64,000 bases of DNA. Source: Alphaproteobacteria bacterium. Its GTDB lineage: Bacteria > Myxococcota_A > UBA796 > GCA-2862545. Shown here piece after piece: positions 33,031-42,588 of the stretch (the stretch's first letter is position 1; each line of letters opens with the position of its first letter). A program made the position numbers and the translations under genes. Location of the stretch: positions 1,038,501 through 1,102,500 of the forward strand of contig JACKER010000007.1 of the NCBI GenBank assembly GCA_020632925.1, given 5' to 3'. The notes below the pieces were generated by a model, which saw nothing but the letters and a program-made list of their open reading frames with translations, was not told where the DNA came from and did no database searches.

Positions 33031-33049
33031 GCGTCCCCCGAGCGATTCC

Positions 33050-34438
33050 TTAGCCCGGGAGCGCCTGCTCGGCGGCGAGCACGCCGCTGATCGCGCAGAA
33101 GCTCACCCACTGCCCCGGGTGCGTCGACGACCCGCACTGAAACAGGTTCCTCGCGACGTCGGTGCGGTGCGGGAGCCGCCCCTTGCGCATGAAGGACGCC
33201 GTCATCGTGGGGTTCATGCTGTCGCGGTACAGGTGGAACGCGCGGCCCCACTCCCGCGGCACCCGTCGCGCCACGACCTCGACCCCGTGCACACCGGAGT
33301 GCCACCAACGCTCCATCAGGAGCCCGTCGAGGAAGGCGTCGGTCCCGGACTCGCCCACCCGCTCGGCCCAGGTGTGCGACACGGGGGCGACCAGCCGCGC
33401 GGTGCCCCGCCGGAGGTCGTCGACCGCGCCCGGGGAGAGCAGGACGCGGCACGGTCCGTCGTCCACGAGCCGGAAGCGCAGGAAGGGCACGTCGGCGTCG
33501 ATGTCGGCGTGGAGGTAGGCCGCGACGCCGGGGGACTGCAGGGGCAGCGCGCGCAGGCGCTCGGCGACGGGCTCCTCGGGGCCGGGGCGCACGAGCTCCG
33601 TCAGGGTGCTGATGCCCGGCGCGTCCGACACCACGCGATCCGCGGCGATCCGTCGCTCGCCGACCTCGACCCCCAGCACCGCGTCGCCGTCGCGGACGAT
33701 GCGGTCCACCTTCGACCCGGGGCGCAGCTCGACGCCCGCGCGCTCGCACGCCGCCACCAGCGCGTCCACGATGCGCCCGAGACCGCCGCGCACGGTGTAC
33801 GCCCCGATGCCGTGGACGATGGCGGGGACGAGCGCCATCGGCGCGGGCGCGGCGTCGAGGGGCTGGTCGGCGATGTGCGTCCAGATGCCGAGCGCGTCCA
33901 CGATCGGCTCGGGCAGGCCGGTGGACCGCAGGACGGGGCCGAGGCCGCGCAGCAGGAAGCGTGCGTCCCGCCAGCGCCCGCCGCCGAGCAGGCCCATCGG
34001 CCCCGCGAACGTGCTCCGCTGGAGCGGCGCCAGGCGGTCGTAGCGCTCGGTCACGTCGCGGACGAAGGCGCGGTAGGCCTCGCCGCTGCCCGGGAAGGCG
34101 GCCTGCAGGCCGTCCACCGTCTGGTCGAGCGAGTGGCGGATCACGACGTCGGGCACGCCCTCCCGTTGCACCCGGTACGGCTCTTCCAGCAGCAGGAGCT
34201 CGAGCTGCTCGTCCAGCACCAGGCCGAGGCGCTCGAAGGCCCAGCGCAGCCCCGGCAGGTCGAGGAGGATGTACGGGCCGCCGTCGTGCCACCGACCCTG
34301 CGCGACGAAGCCGCCCGCGAGCCCGCCGAACGTGTCGCGCGCCTCGAGCAGGATCACGCGCTCCCCGCGTCGCCGGAGCGCGAGCGCCGCGCACAGCCCG
34401 CCCACGCCGCCACCCACCACCACGCTCGTACCGTTCAC
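33050..34438 (-). CDS. FAD-dependent oxidoreductase (phytoene desaturase-like)
   Basis: 462 aa from GTG 34438 (GGAGGTGTC before it; GTGA overlap with the fusion gene stop). The N-terminal dinucleotide motif VVVGGGVGGLCAALALRRR (about 6-24), with acidic LLEAR, and a C-terminal FAD segment FQCGSSTHPGQWVSFCAISG are typical of CrtI/amine-oxidase-type flavoproteins. Middle part AYTVRGGLGRIVDALVAAC resembles carotenoid desaturases/isomerases. No carotenoid synthase (CrtB) is nearby, so the substrate may be another lipid. Confidence 0.88.
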   Translation of the reverse strand: MNGTSVVVGGGVGGLCAALALRRRGERVILLEARDTFGGLAGGFVAQGRWHDGGPYILLDLPGLRWAFERLGLVLDEQLELLLLEEPYRVQREGVPDVVIRHSLDQTVDGLQAAFPGSGEAYRAFVRDVTERYDRLAPLQRSTFAGPMGLLGGGRWRDARFLLRGLGPVLRSTGLPEPIVDALGIWTHIADQPLDAAPAPMALVPAIVHGIGAYTVRGGLGRIVDALVAACERAGVELRPGSKVDRIVRDGDAVLGVEVGERRIAADRVVSDAPGISTLTELVRPGPEEPVAERLRALPLQSPGVAAYLHADIDADVPFLRFRLVDDGPCRVLLSPGAVDDLRRGTARLVAPVSHTWAERVGESGTDAFLDGLLMERWWHSGVHGVEVVARRVPREWGRAFHLYRDSMNPTMTASFMRKGRLPHRTDVARNLFQCGSSTHPGQWVSFCAISGVLAAEQALPG

Positions 34439-37068
34439 GACACCTCCGGGGACCCGGCGAGGATCTGCGCCGCCACCATGGCCGGGTCGGTCAGCGCCAT
34501 CCAGTGCGGAGCGCCGGGCAGGACGGTGGCCCGCGCGTTCGGCAGGAGCTCGACGAGCCGCCTCGCGTGGGCGACGTCGAAGTGTGGCTCCCGCTCGCCC
34601 CACACCGCGAGGACGGGCGTGCGCGTGTCGAACCAGGTCCGCGGGAGCTCGGGTAGCGCCTCCTCGTAGGCCGTACACATCGCCGCCACCCGCTCGGTCG
34701 TCGACGGTCGCAGGAAGGTGGCGCGCATCTCCTCGCGCAGCTCGTCGGGGAGCGCCTCGCGCGGCAGGAACGACGCGACCGCGCGGTCGAACACCACCCC
34801 GGGCGCCAGGCGGAACGCGGCCCACGACAGCCCCGCCCGCCGCAGGATCGCGATCGCGGTGGAGGTGGGCTCGTCCGCGAACAACAGCGCGTTCATCACC
34901 ACGACCCGCTCGACGCGCTCGGGGTGGTGCGCGGCGAGGCACAGCGCGGGCGCAGCACCCATGTCGTGCCCGACGAGCACGGCGCGCTCGATGCCCTCGG
35001 CGTCCAGCACGGCGAGCAGGTGGGCCGCCAGTCCCTCGGGATCGGCGGGGGAGGGGTGCGGGTCGGAGGCGCCGAGCCCCGGCCAGTCGAAGGCGAGCAC
35101 CCGCCCGTGCGGCGCGAGCAGCGGCGCGAGCGCGGACCAGACCTGGAGGTCGTCGGGGTACCCGTGGAGCAGCACGAAGCAGCGCCCGCCCGCGCCGGCG
35201 CGAGCGACCCGCACCCGGTGTCCGCGGACCGGGACGACCTCGGTGGGGAGCAGGCCCGGCCAGCGCCCGTGCGGCTCGTCGCTCACCAGGCGGCGGACCA
35301 GGGCGCGCAGGGCGGCGACCGCGGGCTCTCCTCGCGCGGCCTCGATGGGCGGGAAGTCGTCGTCGAAGTCGGGCGCGAACAGCGCGCCGCGCATCCCCGC
35401 CCAGGCCCACACCGGCCAGGCGAGGGAGGAGAGCAGGGCCGTGCGGGCGTCGTGGTCCGGCAGGCGGAAGCCCTGTAGCGGCGTGTCGGGGCCGTCCACC
35501 TCGGACGCCGGGCGACCGAACCAGTCCTCGGCGGCGTGGACGAGGAGGCCCCGCTCGTCGTCCGACACGCCCGCGTGCCGCGCCACGACGCGATCGAGGG
35601 CGACGCCGTCCCGGGAAGCATAGAGCCGGCGCGGGGAGAGGGGGCGCGACGTGCCCATCATGCCCAGCAGGCCGTCGGGGACGGCGTCCCAGGCGTCCAC
35701 CAGGCACAGGTGCGCCGGGAACGCGTCGAGCACCATGAGCGTGGCGGTCTCCCGCTCCGTGCGGCGGTCCGCGAACAGGACGTCGTCGTCGCGGGCGCCG
35801 AGCCCCTCGGCGGCCTCGAGCGCGCCCATGATCGAGGACGTGGGGTGCGAGCGCAGCTTCCCGAAGAGCACGCGCAGGTCGGCGTCCCGCCAGGCGGCGC
35901 TCACCGTGTCCTCCCCCACGCCGCGCGGGTAGGCGTGGGGCACCTGGTCGGCCTGCGCGTCCGCGATCTCGAAGGGGACGCCGAGCCAGCGGCGCACCTC
36001 GTCCACCGACCGGCCCCGACGCAGCGTGGCGTACAGGTTGGGCGCGTCGAGGACCACCACCTCGGCCCCGCGGTCGAGCAGCGCCTGGCGCAGGGCGGCG
36101 AGCAGCGCGACCGAGACGCCCGGAGAGGGATCGGCCCGTCGCGTCACGAGCTGCAGCGTGGTCTTGAGCGCCACCCGGGCGCCGCGCGGCACCTCGAGCC
36201 CGCTCCGCTCGAGGACCTCCTCGACGAGCGCGCGTGGATCCTCGCCGGTCCGCACGATCACCGGCGCGCCCTTGCCGAGCGGATTGGCGAGCGCCGTGGG
36301 GGCGTCCGGTCGGGCGAGGAAGCGCTGCCCGACGGCGGCGATGCGCTCCCGGAGGGTCGGGGCGTCGATCACGGCCCGATCGTGTTCGTCGAAGGCCTCC
36401 GCGAGCACGGCGAACAGGCGGGCGTGGCGTCCCTCGTCCTCCGCCAGCCGCCGGAAGCCGTCGGCGTCGTGGAGCGGGGCGCCGGTCGACGGATCGGCGG
36501 CGAGCGTCGCGGCGCGCTCCCAGCCGAGCATGGCGGTCGCCTCGGCCGAGGCCTGGAAGCGGCAGAAGTCGCGGAAGCTCAGGTGATGCAGGTGCTCCCG
36601 GACCTCGGGCGGCACCTTCCCCGCGACCACGGCGGACGCCTCGATCACCTCGGCCAGCGCTCGCCGGACCGGGGCCTCCCGCCAGGTCCGGTGCGCCTGG
36701 CTGCTCGCCACGAAGCCCGCGATCCACCCGCCCACCTGGGCGCCCAGCGCCCGCGCGCGCAGGAGCGGGTCGTGCCGGCGGAGGAGCGCGCCGCGGACCC
36801 ACAGCGTGTGCCCCTCCTCGTCGCGCCAGACCCAGCGCACCGCGCGGGCCACGATCGCGCGCACGTCCTCGTCCACCGGCATGCGTGCGACCCGCGCGGC
36901 GACGGCGTCGTCGTGGTACGCGACCGTCACCAGCGCCTCGCGCTCCACGCCGATCAGCAGCAGGGCGTCGAGCTCCTCGCCGGGCGAGCGCGCGGCGGCC
37001 CGGAGCCGCTCGAGGTGCTCGCGGAACTCGCGGATCAGGGGGTCGCTGTCGGTGGCGGCCGCCGGCAT
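34435..37068 (-). CDS. Three-domain fusion: ferritin-like, DUF362 and alpha/beta-hydrolase
   Basis: 877 aa from ATG 37068 (GGGGGAG upstream). Residues about 1-270: helical ferritin-like domain with two ExxH pairs (WRDEEGHTLW and RLAEDEGRHARLF) that could bind a di-iron site. About 285-545: DUF362 (VALKTTLQLVTRRADPSPG, RGAEVVVLDAPN, GLLGMMGTSRPLSPRRLYAS). About 600-870: alpha/beta-hydrolase with HGYPDD oxyanion loop, nucleophile elbow GHDMGA (Asp nucleophile, as in epoxide hydrolases and dehalogenases) and APHW as the final His. The three parts are usually separate proteins. First gene of the run to 28743; the substrate is unknown. Confidence 0.85.
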   Translation of the reverse strand: MPAAATDSDPLIREFREHLERLRAAARSPGEELDALLLIGVEREALVTVAYHDDAVAARVARMPVDEDVRAIVARAVRWVWRDEEGHTLWVRGALLRRHDPLLRARALGAQVGGWIAGFVASSQAHRTWREAPVRRALAEVIEASAVVAGKVPPEVREHLHHLSFRDFCRFQASAEATAMLGWERAATLAADPSTGAPLHDADGFRRLAEDEGRHARLFAVLAEAFDEHDRAVIDAPTLRERIAAVGQRFLARPDAPTALANPLGKGAPVIVRTGEDPRALVEEVLERSGLEVPRGARVALKTTLQLVTRRADPSPGVSVALLAALRQALLDRGAEVVVLDAPNLYATLRRGRSVDEVRRWLGVPFEIADAQADQVPHAYPRGVGEDTVSAAWRDADLRVLFGKLRSHPTSSIMGALEAAEGLGARDDDVLFADRRTERETATLMVLDAFPAHLCLVDAWDAVPDGLLGMMGTSRPLSPRRLYASRDGVALDRVVARHAGVSDDERGLLVHAAEDWFGRPASEVDGPDTPLQGFRLPDHDARTALLSSLAWPVWAWAGMRGALFAPDFDDDFPPIEAARGEPAVAALRALVRRLVSDEPHGRWPGLLPTEVVPVRGHRVRVARAGAGGRCFVLLHGYPDDLQVWSALAPLLAPHGRVLAFDWPGLGASDPHPSPADPEGLAAHLLAVLDAEGIERAVLVGHDMGAAPALCLAAHHPERVERVVVMNALLFADEPTSTAIAILRRAGLSWAAFRLAPGVVFDRAVASFLPREALPDELREEMRATFLRPSTTERVAAMCTAYEEALPELPRTWFDTRTPVLAVWGEREPHFDVAHARRLVELLPNARATVLPGAPHWMALTDPAMVAAQILAGSPEVS

Positions 37069-37142
37069 GTCTCCCCCTATCGTCGCGGCGTGAAGAAACG
37101 TCACCGGCGGTCGTCCATGCGTGACGCGCGCGGGGTTCGGGC

Positions 37143-38027
37143 ATGGTGCTGTGGTGGATGGCGATGATGGCGGCCGACGCGAAGGCGCCGATGAAGGGCG
37201 TCCTCGTCGGGGGATCGGTCGCGCTCGACGCCGTGTTCCTCGAGCCGCGTCTCGACGAGCACCCGGCCTGGATGCGCCTCGGACCCGACTTCGGCTTCGA
37301 GCTCTGGGGCACCTCGGGGACCCGCAAGCACGGCTTCCGCGGCGGCATCGTCTACCAGATGGGCCTCACGCCCGCGACCGACGACGTCCTGCCCACGATG
37401 CACCTCGGCGGCGGCATGGCGTTCGGGGGGTTCTGGAAGGCGAAGAAGGGCCGGTGGGGGACGGCGAACGGCGCCGTGGGCGCGGGAGCCGGCTGGGTGT
37501 GGACGCGGAACGACGAGACCTACGTGGCCGTGGGACCGTGGATGCGCGCGGAGGTCGCGAGCGGCTGGCCCATCGGCAAGGCAGGTGCCGTGGAGCTCGG
37601 CCCGTACGCGGTCCTCGAGCCGCCGATCCGCGTGGGCGACGACCTGCCCTGGCGCGGCGACTACTGGGGCCAGATCGGCGTCGAGCTCACGCTGATGGCC
37701 TTCGGCAAGTCCCACGGGGGCGGATCCTCGCCGCCGCCCACCCACGATCCGGCTCCGGTGCAGCACCTGGACCCCACCCCGCACGGCGACCCGACGCCAC
37801 ACACCGATCCGACGCCGCACGACGATCCGAGCCCTCCGCCCCCGAGGGGCAAGCCGGGGCCCGACCGCGCTCCGGACAAGCCGGCCCCGAGGGGCGAGCC
37901 CGGCCCCGACCGCGCGCCCGACGGTGGCGGCGTCAAGCGCCCGGACAGCGCTCCTGCCCCGGCACCCAAGCCGGGTGGCAAGAAGAAGAAGGGCGGGGGC
38001 AAGAAGAAGAAGGGCCAGAAGAAGTAG
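37143..38027 (+). CDS. Exported barrel-like protein with Pro/His/Lys-rich tail
   Basis: 294 aa. N-terminus MVLWWMAMMAADAKA may be a short signal. Residues 15-195 alternate beta strands and Gly-rich turns (GVLVGGSVALDAVFL, GIVYQMGL, HLGGGMAFGGF, WGQIGVELTLMAFG), compatible with a small outer-membrane barrel. The tail has HxDPTPH repeats and the repeated block RGxPGPDRAPD, ending in a strongly Lys-rich stretch (GGKKKKGGGKKKKGQKK). It is divergent from the fusion gene; function unknown. A peptidoglycan-binding role of the basic tail is only a guess. Confidence 0.6.
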   Translation: MVLWWMAMMAADAKAPMKGVLVGGSVALDAVFLEPRLDEHPAWMRLGPDFGFELWGTSGTRKHGFRGGIVYQMGLTPATDDVLPTMHLGGGMAFGGFWKAKKGRWGTANGAVGAGAGWVWTRNDETYVAVGPWMRAEVASGWPIGKAGAVELGPYAVLEPPIRVGDDLPWRGDYWGQIGVELTLMAFGKSHGGGSSPPPTHDPAPVQHLDPTPHGDPTPHTDPTPHDDPSPPPPRGKPGPDRAPDKPAPRGEPGPDRAPDGGGVKRPDSAPAPAPKPGGKKKKGGGKKKKGQKK

Positions 38028-38033
38028 GCCCCT

Positions 38034-39551
38034 TCAGTGCCCGCCGCGCAGCAGGAGGTGGTGGTAGTCGCGCGGGGTGGTGGGGCCGAAGACGGGGGGC
38101 GCGTACTCCCGCCACGAGGGCCAGCGCGCCCGTAGCTCGGCGAGCTCGTCCACCAACGTGCAGCGCACGGCGGCAGGGTCCACGCCGTAGAGCTCCGCGG
38201 CGTTCAACCCCAGGATGCGCGCCTTCATCTGCGGCGTGAGCGCCGGGTACCCGTAGGTCGACTGGAAGGCCTCGGTGATCTCGAAGGCGCGGAACGCCTC
38301 GATGAGCGGCTGCGGCGAGCCGAACCAGATGCAGTCCGTCCCCCACAGGATCCGCTCGGGACCGAGGGCGACGAGGAGCTTGCCGAGCACGTGGGCGGCC
38401 TGGTCGGGCGCGAACATCAGGTTCCGCCAGAGCGCGCCGATCTCCGCATACACGTTGCCGCCGGGACCGATGCCGTTGTCGGTCAGCGTCCGGATCAGGC
38501 GGTCGACGCCGCCACCCTGCGGGTCGTACGGGCCCTCGACCACGTTCGTCTCCCAGCCCGAGTGGTAGACGACGAACGTGAGCTGCGGGTAGGCCACCGC
38601 GCACGGCCCGATGTCGCGCGGGCTGCCGTAGGGGTTGCCGAGCGACAGGCCCTTGTGCAGGCACACCAGCGGCGGCGCGCCCACGCGGACCATCTCGTCG
38701 AGGAAGGCCAGCCCCTCGGGTCCGTCGAGGAACCACCCGAGCCCGCCCGCCGCGTTCTGGATCGTGTACAGCTTGAACCCGGCCACGTCGGACAGGTCGC
38801 CGAGCCGGTCGCGCTCGGGCTGCCCGAGCTCCGGCCAGACCTTGCCGTGCCGCAGCTGGCGCTGGCTGGCGGCGAGCCGGTTCACGAGCTCGGTCGTCTC
38901 GTCCATCAGCCACTGGGGCTGGGCGTTGAGCCCGGGCACGCCAGGGATGGCGGACATCACGGCCACCGTCGTGTCGCTGTGCACGAAGATGTCCTGGAGG
39001 TAGGCGGCCTGGCCGAGGCACTCGTAGGTCGCGGGGCAGCCGAGCGACGCGGCGAAGCTCGAGAGGAGCGCGACCGCCGCCGGATCCTGGAGCCAGGGGG
39101 CCGTCGGGTCGGCGTCGACGTGGTGGGTCTGCACGTCCATCACGAAGTCGCCGGACAGGCGCTCGCGGATGGCGTCCGCGTCGCAGGCGTCCTCACCCGT
39201 GTGGTAGACCCCGCCCGTGTGCTCGCTGTGCGGCGTCGAGCCCCCGCCGGTGTGCCCCGTCGTCACCGCGGAGTGCCGCGGGACGCCGTCGGTCGGACCG
39301 GGGGTCGTCGGGTCGCTGTGGCAGGCGGCGAGGTTCAACGTCTCGAGGGCGGCCGCTGTCCCGAGCGCGCTCTGGAGGAACGCCCGGCGAGAGATGCCCA
39401 GGCGGCGGCTGCGCTCGTCCGCCAGGCGCAGGACGTGCCGCTCGGCGGCCTCGGCCCACGGCGGCCCCGAGGGGGCGTACTCCCCGTTGCTCACCCGACC
39501 GAAGTACAACGGCGATCGGAGCGGACCCTCGGGGTCGGACTTTCGGCTCAC
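38034..39551 (-). CDS. Tat-exported amidohydrolase (PF04909 type) lipoprotein
   Basis: 505 aa from GTG 39551 (GGGAGG upstream; GTGA overlap with the PhyH stop). A Tat motif SRRAFLQ lies at 54-60 and is followed by a hydrophobic helix and lipobox LAAC (about 75-78), so it is probably a Tat lipoprotein. A His/Thr/Gly-rich linker leads to a metal-dependent amidohydrolase: MDVQTHHVDADP (first metal-ligand strand), VCLHKGLSLGNP, VVYHSGW and WGTDCIWFGSPQP (final Asp). Substrate unknown; it could decarboxylate or hydrolyse small aromatic acids. Confidence 0.85.
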   Translation of the reverse strand: MSRKSDPEGPLRSPLYFGRVSNGEYAPSGPPWAEAAERHVLRLADERSRRLGISRRAFLQSALGTAAALETLNLAACHSDPTTPGPTDGVPRHSAVTTGHTGGGSTPHSEHTGGVYHTGEDACDADAIRERLSGDFVMDVQTHHVDADPTAPWLQDPAAVALLSSFAASLGCPATYECLGQAAYLQDIFVHSDTTVAVMSAIPGVPGLNAQPQWLMDETTELVNRLAASQRQLRHGKVWPELGQPERDRLGDLSDVAGFKLYTIQNAAGGLGWFLDGPEGLAFLDEMVRVGAPPLVCLHKGLSLGNPYGSPRDIGPCAVAYPQLTFVVYHSGWETNVVEGPYDPQGGGVDRLIRTLTDNGIGPGGNVYAEIGALWRNLMFAPDQAAHVLGKLLVALGPERILWGTDCIWFGSPQPLIEAFRAFEITEAFQSTYGYPALTPQMKARILGLNAAELYGVDPAAVRCTLVDELAELRARWPSWREYAPPVFGPTTPRDYHHLLLRGGH

Positions 39552-40336
39552 GGAACCTCCCGCAGGGATCGTCGCACGCCGAGTCCGCATCCGGGGTAGT
39601 TCCGTGCGTTCGCGCCGGGGATCGCGTATCCCTGGAGGAACAACCGGCGGGATCGGTCGCTGCTGTTCGGCTCTGAGCCGTGCACCGTGAAGGGGCCGAA
39701 CAGGCAAACGTCGCCGGCGGCCAGCTCGGGCGCGACGACGAGCGAGCGATGGGGAGGAGGGCCGGGGAGGGTGCCGGTGAGCGGGTCGGCCACGAAGCCC
39801 TGGCGGTGGCTCCCGCGCACGAAGGCCAGGCCGCCGTTGTCCGGGCCCATCGCGTCGACGGCGAGGCCGATCTGGACGTAGCTGCCGCGACCGTCCACGT
39901 CCGTCCACAGGTCGGTGGCGTACCGGCGGTTGGACGCGTCCTGGTGCCACGCGAAGGAGACGCCGTCGTGCGGGAGCTTGTAGTGCGCCTGCTGGACGAG
40001 CTGGTCGAAGGTGTCGACGCCGAGGGCCGCCCGGGCGAGCGCGAGGAAGCGCGGATCGCCCCCGTAGCGGGCGAGGGCAGGCTCCACACCTCCCGCCCAC
40101 ACCACGCGGTGCAGCCGGAACGGATCGGCGTCGAGCACGAACAACGTCCCACCCTCGTCGGTGTCGGGTCGGGAGCGCACCAGCGTCGTCTCGGGGAGCG
40201 TGCGTGCGCGGGCCAGCAGTCGGTCGAAGGCGTCCGACACGTCGGCGACCTCCGCTGGGGAGAGCACCCCGTGCACCACCGCGAACCCGTCTCGCTCCAG
40301 CCCCTCTCGCACCTGCCGCAGCGTCTCGTCGGTCAC
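39548..40336 (-). CDS. Phytanoyl-CoA dioxygenase family (PhyH) enzyme
   Basis: 262 aa from GTG 40336, overlapping the M1 peptidase stop. Fe(II)/2-oxoglutarate oxygenase fold: WHQDASNRRYA (about 128) provides His/Asp, TVHGSEPNSS (about 216) the second His, and RRLFLQGYAIPG the 2-oxoglutarate-binding Arg. Cytoplasmic. The middle of a five-gene minus operon. The substrate is unknown. Confidence 0.88.
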   Translation of the reverse strand: MTDETLRQVREGLERDGFAVVHGVLSPAEVADVSDAFDRLLARARTLPETTLVRSRPDTDEGGTLFVLDADPFRLHRVVWAGGVEPALARYGGDPRFLALARAALGVDTFDQLVQQAHYKLPHDGVSFAWHQDASNRRYATDLWTDVDGRGSYVQIGLAVDAMGPDNGGLAFVRGSHRQGFVADPLTGTLPGPPPHRSLVVAPELAAGDVCLFGPFTVHGSEPNSSDRSRRLFLQGYAIPGANARNYPGCGLGVRRSLREVP

Positions 40337-42588
40337 CTGGTCTCCGGGATCCGGTCCTCGATCGCTCGCACAGCGCCCCTGGCGCGCTCCGCCAGCCAAG
40401 ACAGCGTGGTGGACTCGGCCGCGCGCTGCAAGGCCCTGAGCGCGTCCCGGTCGCCGACCTCGCCCAACGCGTCGAACACCAGCGCGCGGAAGGAGGCATC
40501 CGCCGCCGTGGTGCCGCGAACGAGCACCACCTGGAGGCGATCCGTCCGTGCTCCTCGCGCCACGAGCCGGCGCGCCGCCTGCAGGGCGTCCTCGCAGGTG
40601 CTCCGGTGCACGGTCGGATCCACGAACCGCAACACGCGGTCCAGGTCCTCGGGAGCACCCCCCACGCCCAGGGCGCGGATCGCGGCGGACTGCACCGTCG
40701 GCGGTCCGTCGAGCACGCCCCGCGCCAGCCGGGCGGCTTCGGGTCCGTCCAGCCGCGCGAGGCCCTCGAGCGCGGCCGCTGCGAGCTCCGGGTCGTCGTC
40801 CCGGGTCGCGAGCGAGCGCAGATCGGGCAGCGCCTCTCGCGCACCGATGGCCGCCGCCACCACCCGCCGCAGCTCGGGGGAGCGATCGTCGCGGAGCTGC
40901 GCCAACAGCGTCTGGTTCGCCTCCGGAGCGTCGGTGGTCGCGAGCGCGTGCACGGCGAAGCGTCGGAGCGCGGCCGGCTCGGATGCGTCGTCCACCACCC
41001 GGGCCAGCGCGGGTGCGCCATCCACCTTCCACGCCAGCGCCTGCACCGCCTCCAGCCGGCCGGACAACGGGCTGCGCTCGAGCTGGGCGACCCAGGCCTC
41101 CACGGGCTGATCGCGGGTCCAGCGGGCGCCGAGCAGAACGCCGTCGGGATCCACCCGGACATAGCGCGGGGGTGTCTCGGAGCGCTCCGACCACCGCGTC
41201 AGGCCCGGGCCCACCTGGATCGTCTCCGCGCGCCGTCCGTCGATCTCGACGGCGACCTCCACCGGCGGCCCGGCGCCGTCCCAGCTGATCTCCACGAAGC
41301 GTTCGCCCGCGTCCCACCACCAGCGGGTCCGGATCCGGGGGCGGCGTTCCCCGTGGATCCAGGTGTCGAACCAGGGCCCGAGCGACCGCCCCGACGCGCG
41401 CTCCAGGCACTCGCGGAACGCGTCGGTCGAGGCGATGCCGTCGCCATCGCGGGCGAGGTGGTCCCGGACGGCGCGATCCACCGTCTCCCGTCCCAGCAGG
41501 GCCTCGAGCTGATGCATGGCCACGAGGCCGTCCCCGTACACCTCCTCTCGGACCCACTCGGCCGGCAGCGTGCCGTCCCGGGGAGCGACCGCGTGGTCCT
41601 CGGGCCCGTGGTGGGCGGCGCTGCGGAGCTCGTCCGCGGCCTCCCCGGGATCGCGCAGCTCGGTGATCCGGTGCTCGGCCCAGCTCGCGAGCCCCTCCGA
41701 GAGCCACAGGTCCCGCCAGGCGCCCGGCCCCACGCGATCACCGAGCCACTGGTGGGCCAGCTCGTGGACGACGACCCAGTCGCGGTGACGGTCCGGGAGC
41801 TGGTCGTCGAGCGTGATCAGACCGGGGTTCTCCATGCCGGAGACCGGCAGGCCGGCCACGGGCGCGAGCCGGAGCTCCCCCCAGGGATGGGGTCGACCGA
41901 GGAGCGCCTCGAGCGCCCCGAGGTGCGCCGGGACGTCCGCGAGGACCGCGTGGAACGGGGCTGGACCGCCGCCGGGGACCAGCTCCCACACGGCGTTCCC
42001 GAGGGCTCGCTCCTCCAGATCCCCGACCACGAACGCGACGACGTAGGACGGGACGGGACGATCGAGTGTCCACGTGGTGGAGGCGCGCCCGTCGGGCAGG
42101 TCCGCACGCCCGACGCGTCGCCCGACGCCCCAGCTGCCCAGACCTCGGGGTGTCACGAGCGTGGTGCGCATCGTGAAGCGCTCCGAGGGGTGGTCCCAGG
42201 TGGGGAACCAGGCCCGGGCCGACTGGTAGCTCGACAGCGCCCACACCTGGAGCGCACCGTGTTCCCGGCGGAAGCTCACCGCGCCCTCGCCCGACGTGCG
42301 GTACACCAGGTGCAGATCGTGGTCCGTGCCCGGTTCCGCTGCGATCACGATGCGCTCGCCGTCGATCGACCACGGCGTGGTCACGCCGTCGACCTCGACC
42401 CGCTCGATGTGCAGGCCGGCCTGGTGCAGGGTGACCGCGGTGGCGGTCGGGTCGAGCGGACGGACGTGGAGGACCGCGTCGCCGAGCAGCTCCTCCCGCT
42501 GGACCAGGACCTCGATCGTGAGCTCGGTCGAGAGGATGTCCCAGGCGCGCGGGGGGAGCGCGTCGGAGAGGTCAGCCGGGATGGGCAG
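40333..42588 (-). CDS. M1 family aminopeptidase with HEAT-like C-terminus
   Basis: 751 aa if started at CTG 42588. Conserved M1 N-terminal sequence (ILSTELTIEVLVQREELLGD, LHQAGLHIERVEVDG) continues upstream of the first in-frame GTG (42384) and there is no ATG, GTG or TTG in this upstream part; CTG 42588 has GGGAG seven bases before it. Catalytic residues: GMENPG near 251, zinc site HELAHQWLGD (about 273) with the second Glu in WLSEGLA (about 292). Residues beyond about 520 are HEAT-like (RRFAVHALATTD, ELRRVVAAAIGARE). It trims N-terminal residues of peptides. Starts within the 3' end of the DUF2505 gene. Confidence 0.88.
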   Translation of the reverse strand: MPIPADLSDALPPRAWDILSTELTIEVLVQREELLGDAVLHVRPLDPTATAVTLHQAGLHIERVEVDGVTTPWSIDGERIVIAAEPGTDHDLHLVYRTSGEGAVSFRREHGALQVWALSSYQSARAWFPTWDHPSERFTMRTTLVTPRGLGSWGVGRRVGRADLPDGRASTTWTLDRPVPSYVVAFVVGDLEERALGNAVWELVPGGGPAPFHAVLADVPAHLGALEALLGRPHPWGELRLAPVAGLPVSGMENPGLITLDDQLPDRHRDWVVVHELAHQWLGDRVGPGAWRDLWLSEGLASWAEHRITELRDPGEAADELRSAAHHGPEDHAVAPRDGTLPAEWVREEVYGDGLVAMHQLEALLGRETVDRAVRDHLARDGDGIASTDAFRECLERASGRSLGPWFDTWIHGERRPRIRTRWWWDAGERFVEISWDGAGPPVEVAVEIDGRRAETIQVGPGLTRWSERSETPPRYVRVDPDGVLLGARWTRDQPVEAWVAQLERSPLSGRLEAVQALAWKVDGAPALARVVDDASEPAALRRFAVHALATTDAPEANQTLLAQLRDDRSPELRRVVAAAIGAREALPDLRSLATRDDDPELAAAALEGLARLDGPEAARLARGVLDGPPTVQSAAIRALGVGGAPEDLDRVLRFVDPTVHRSTCEDALQAARRLVARGARTDRLQVVLVRGTTAADASFRALVFDALGEVGDRDALRALQRAAESTTLSWLAERARGAVRAIEDRIPETR

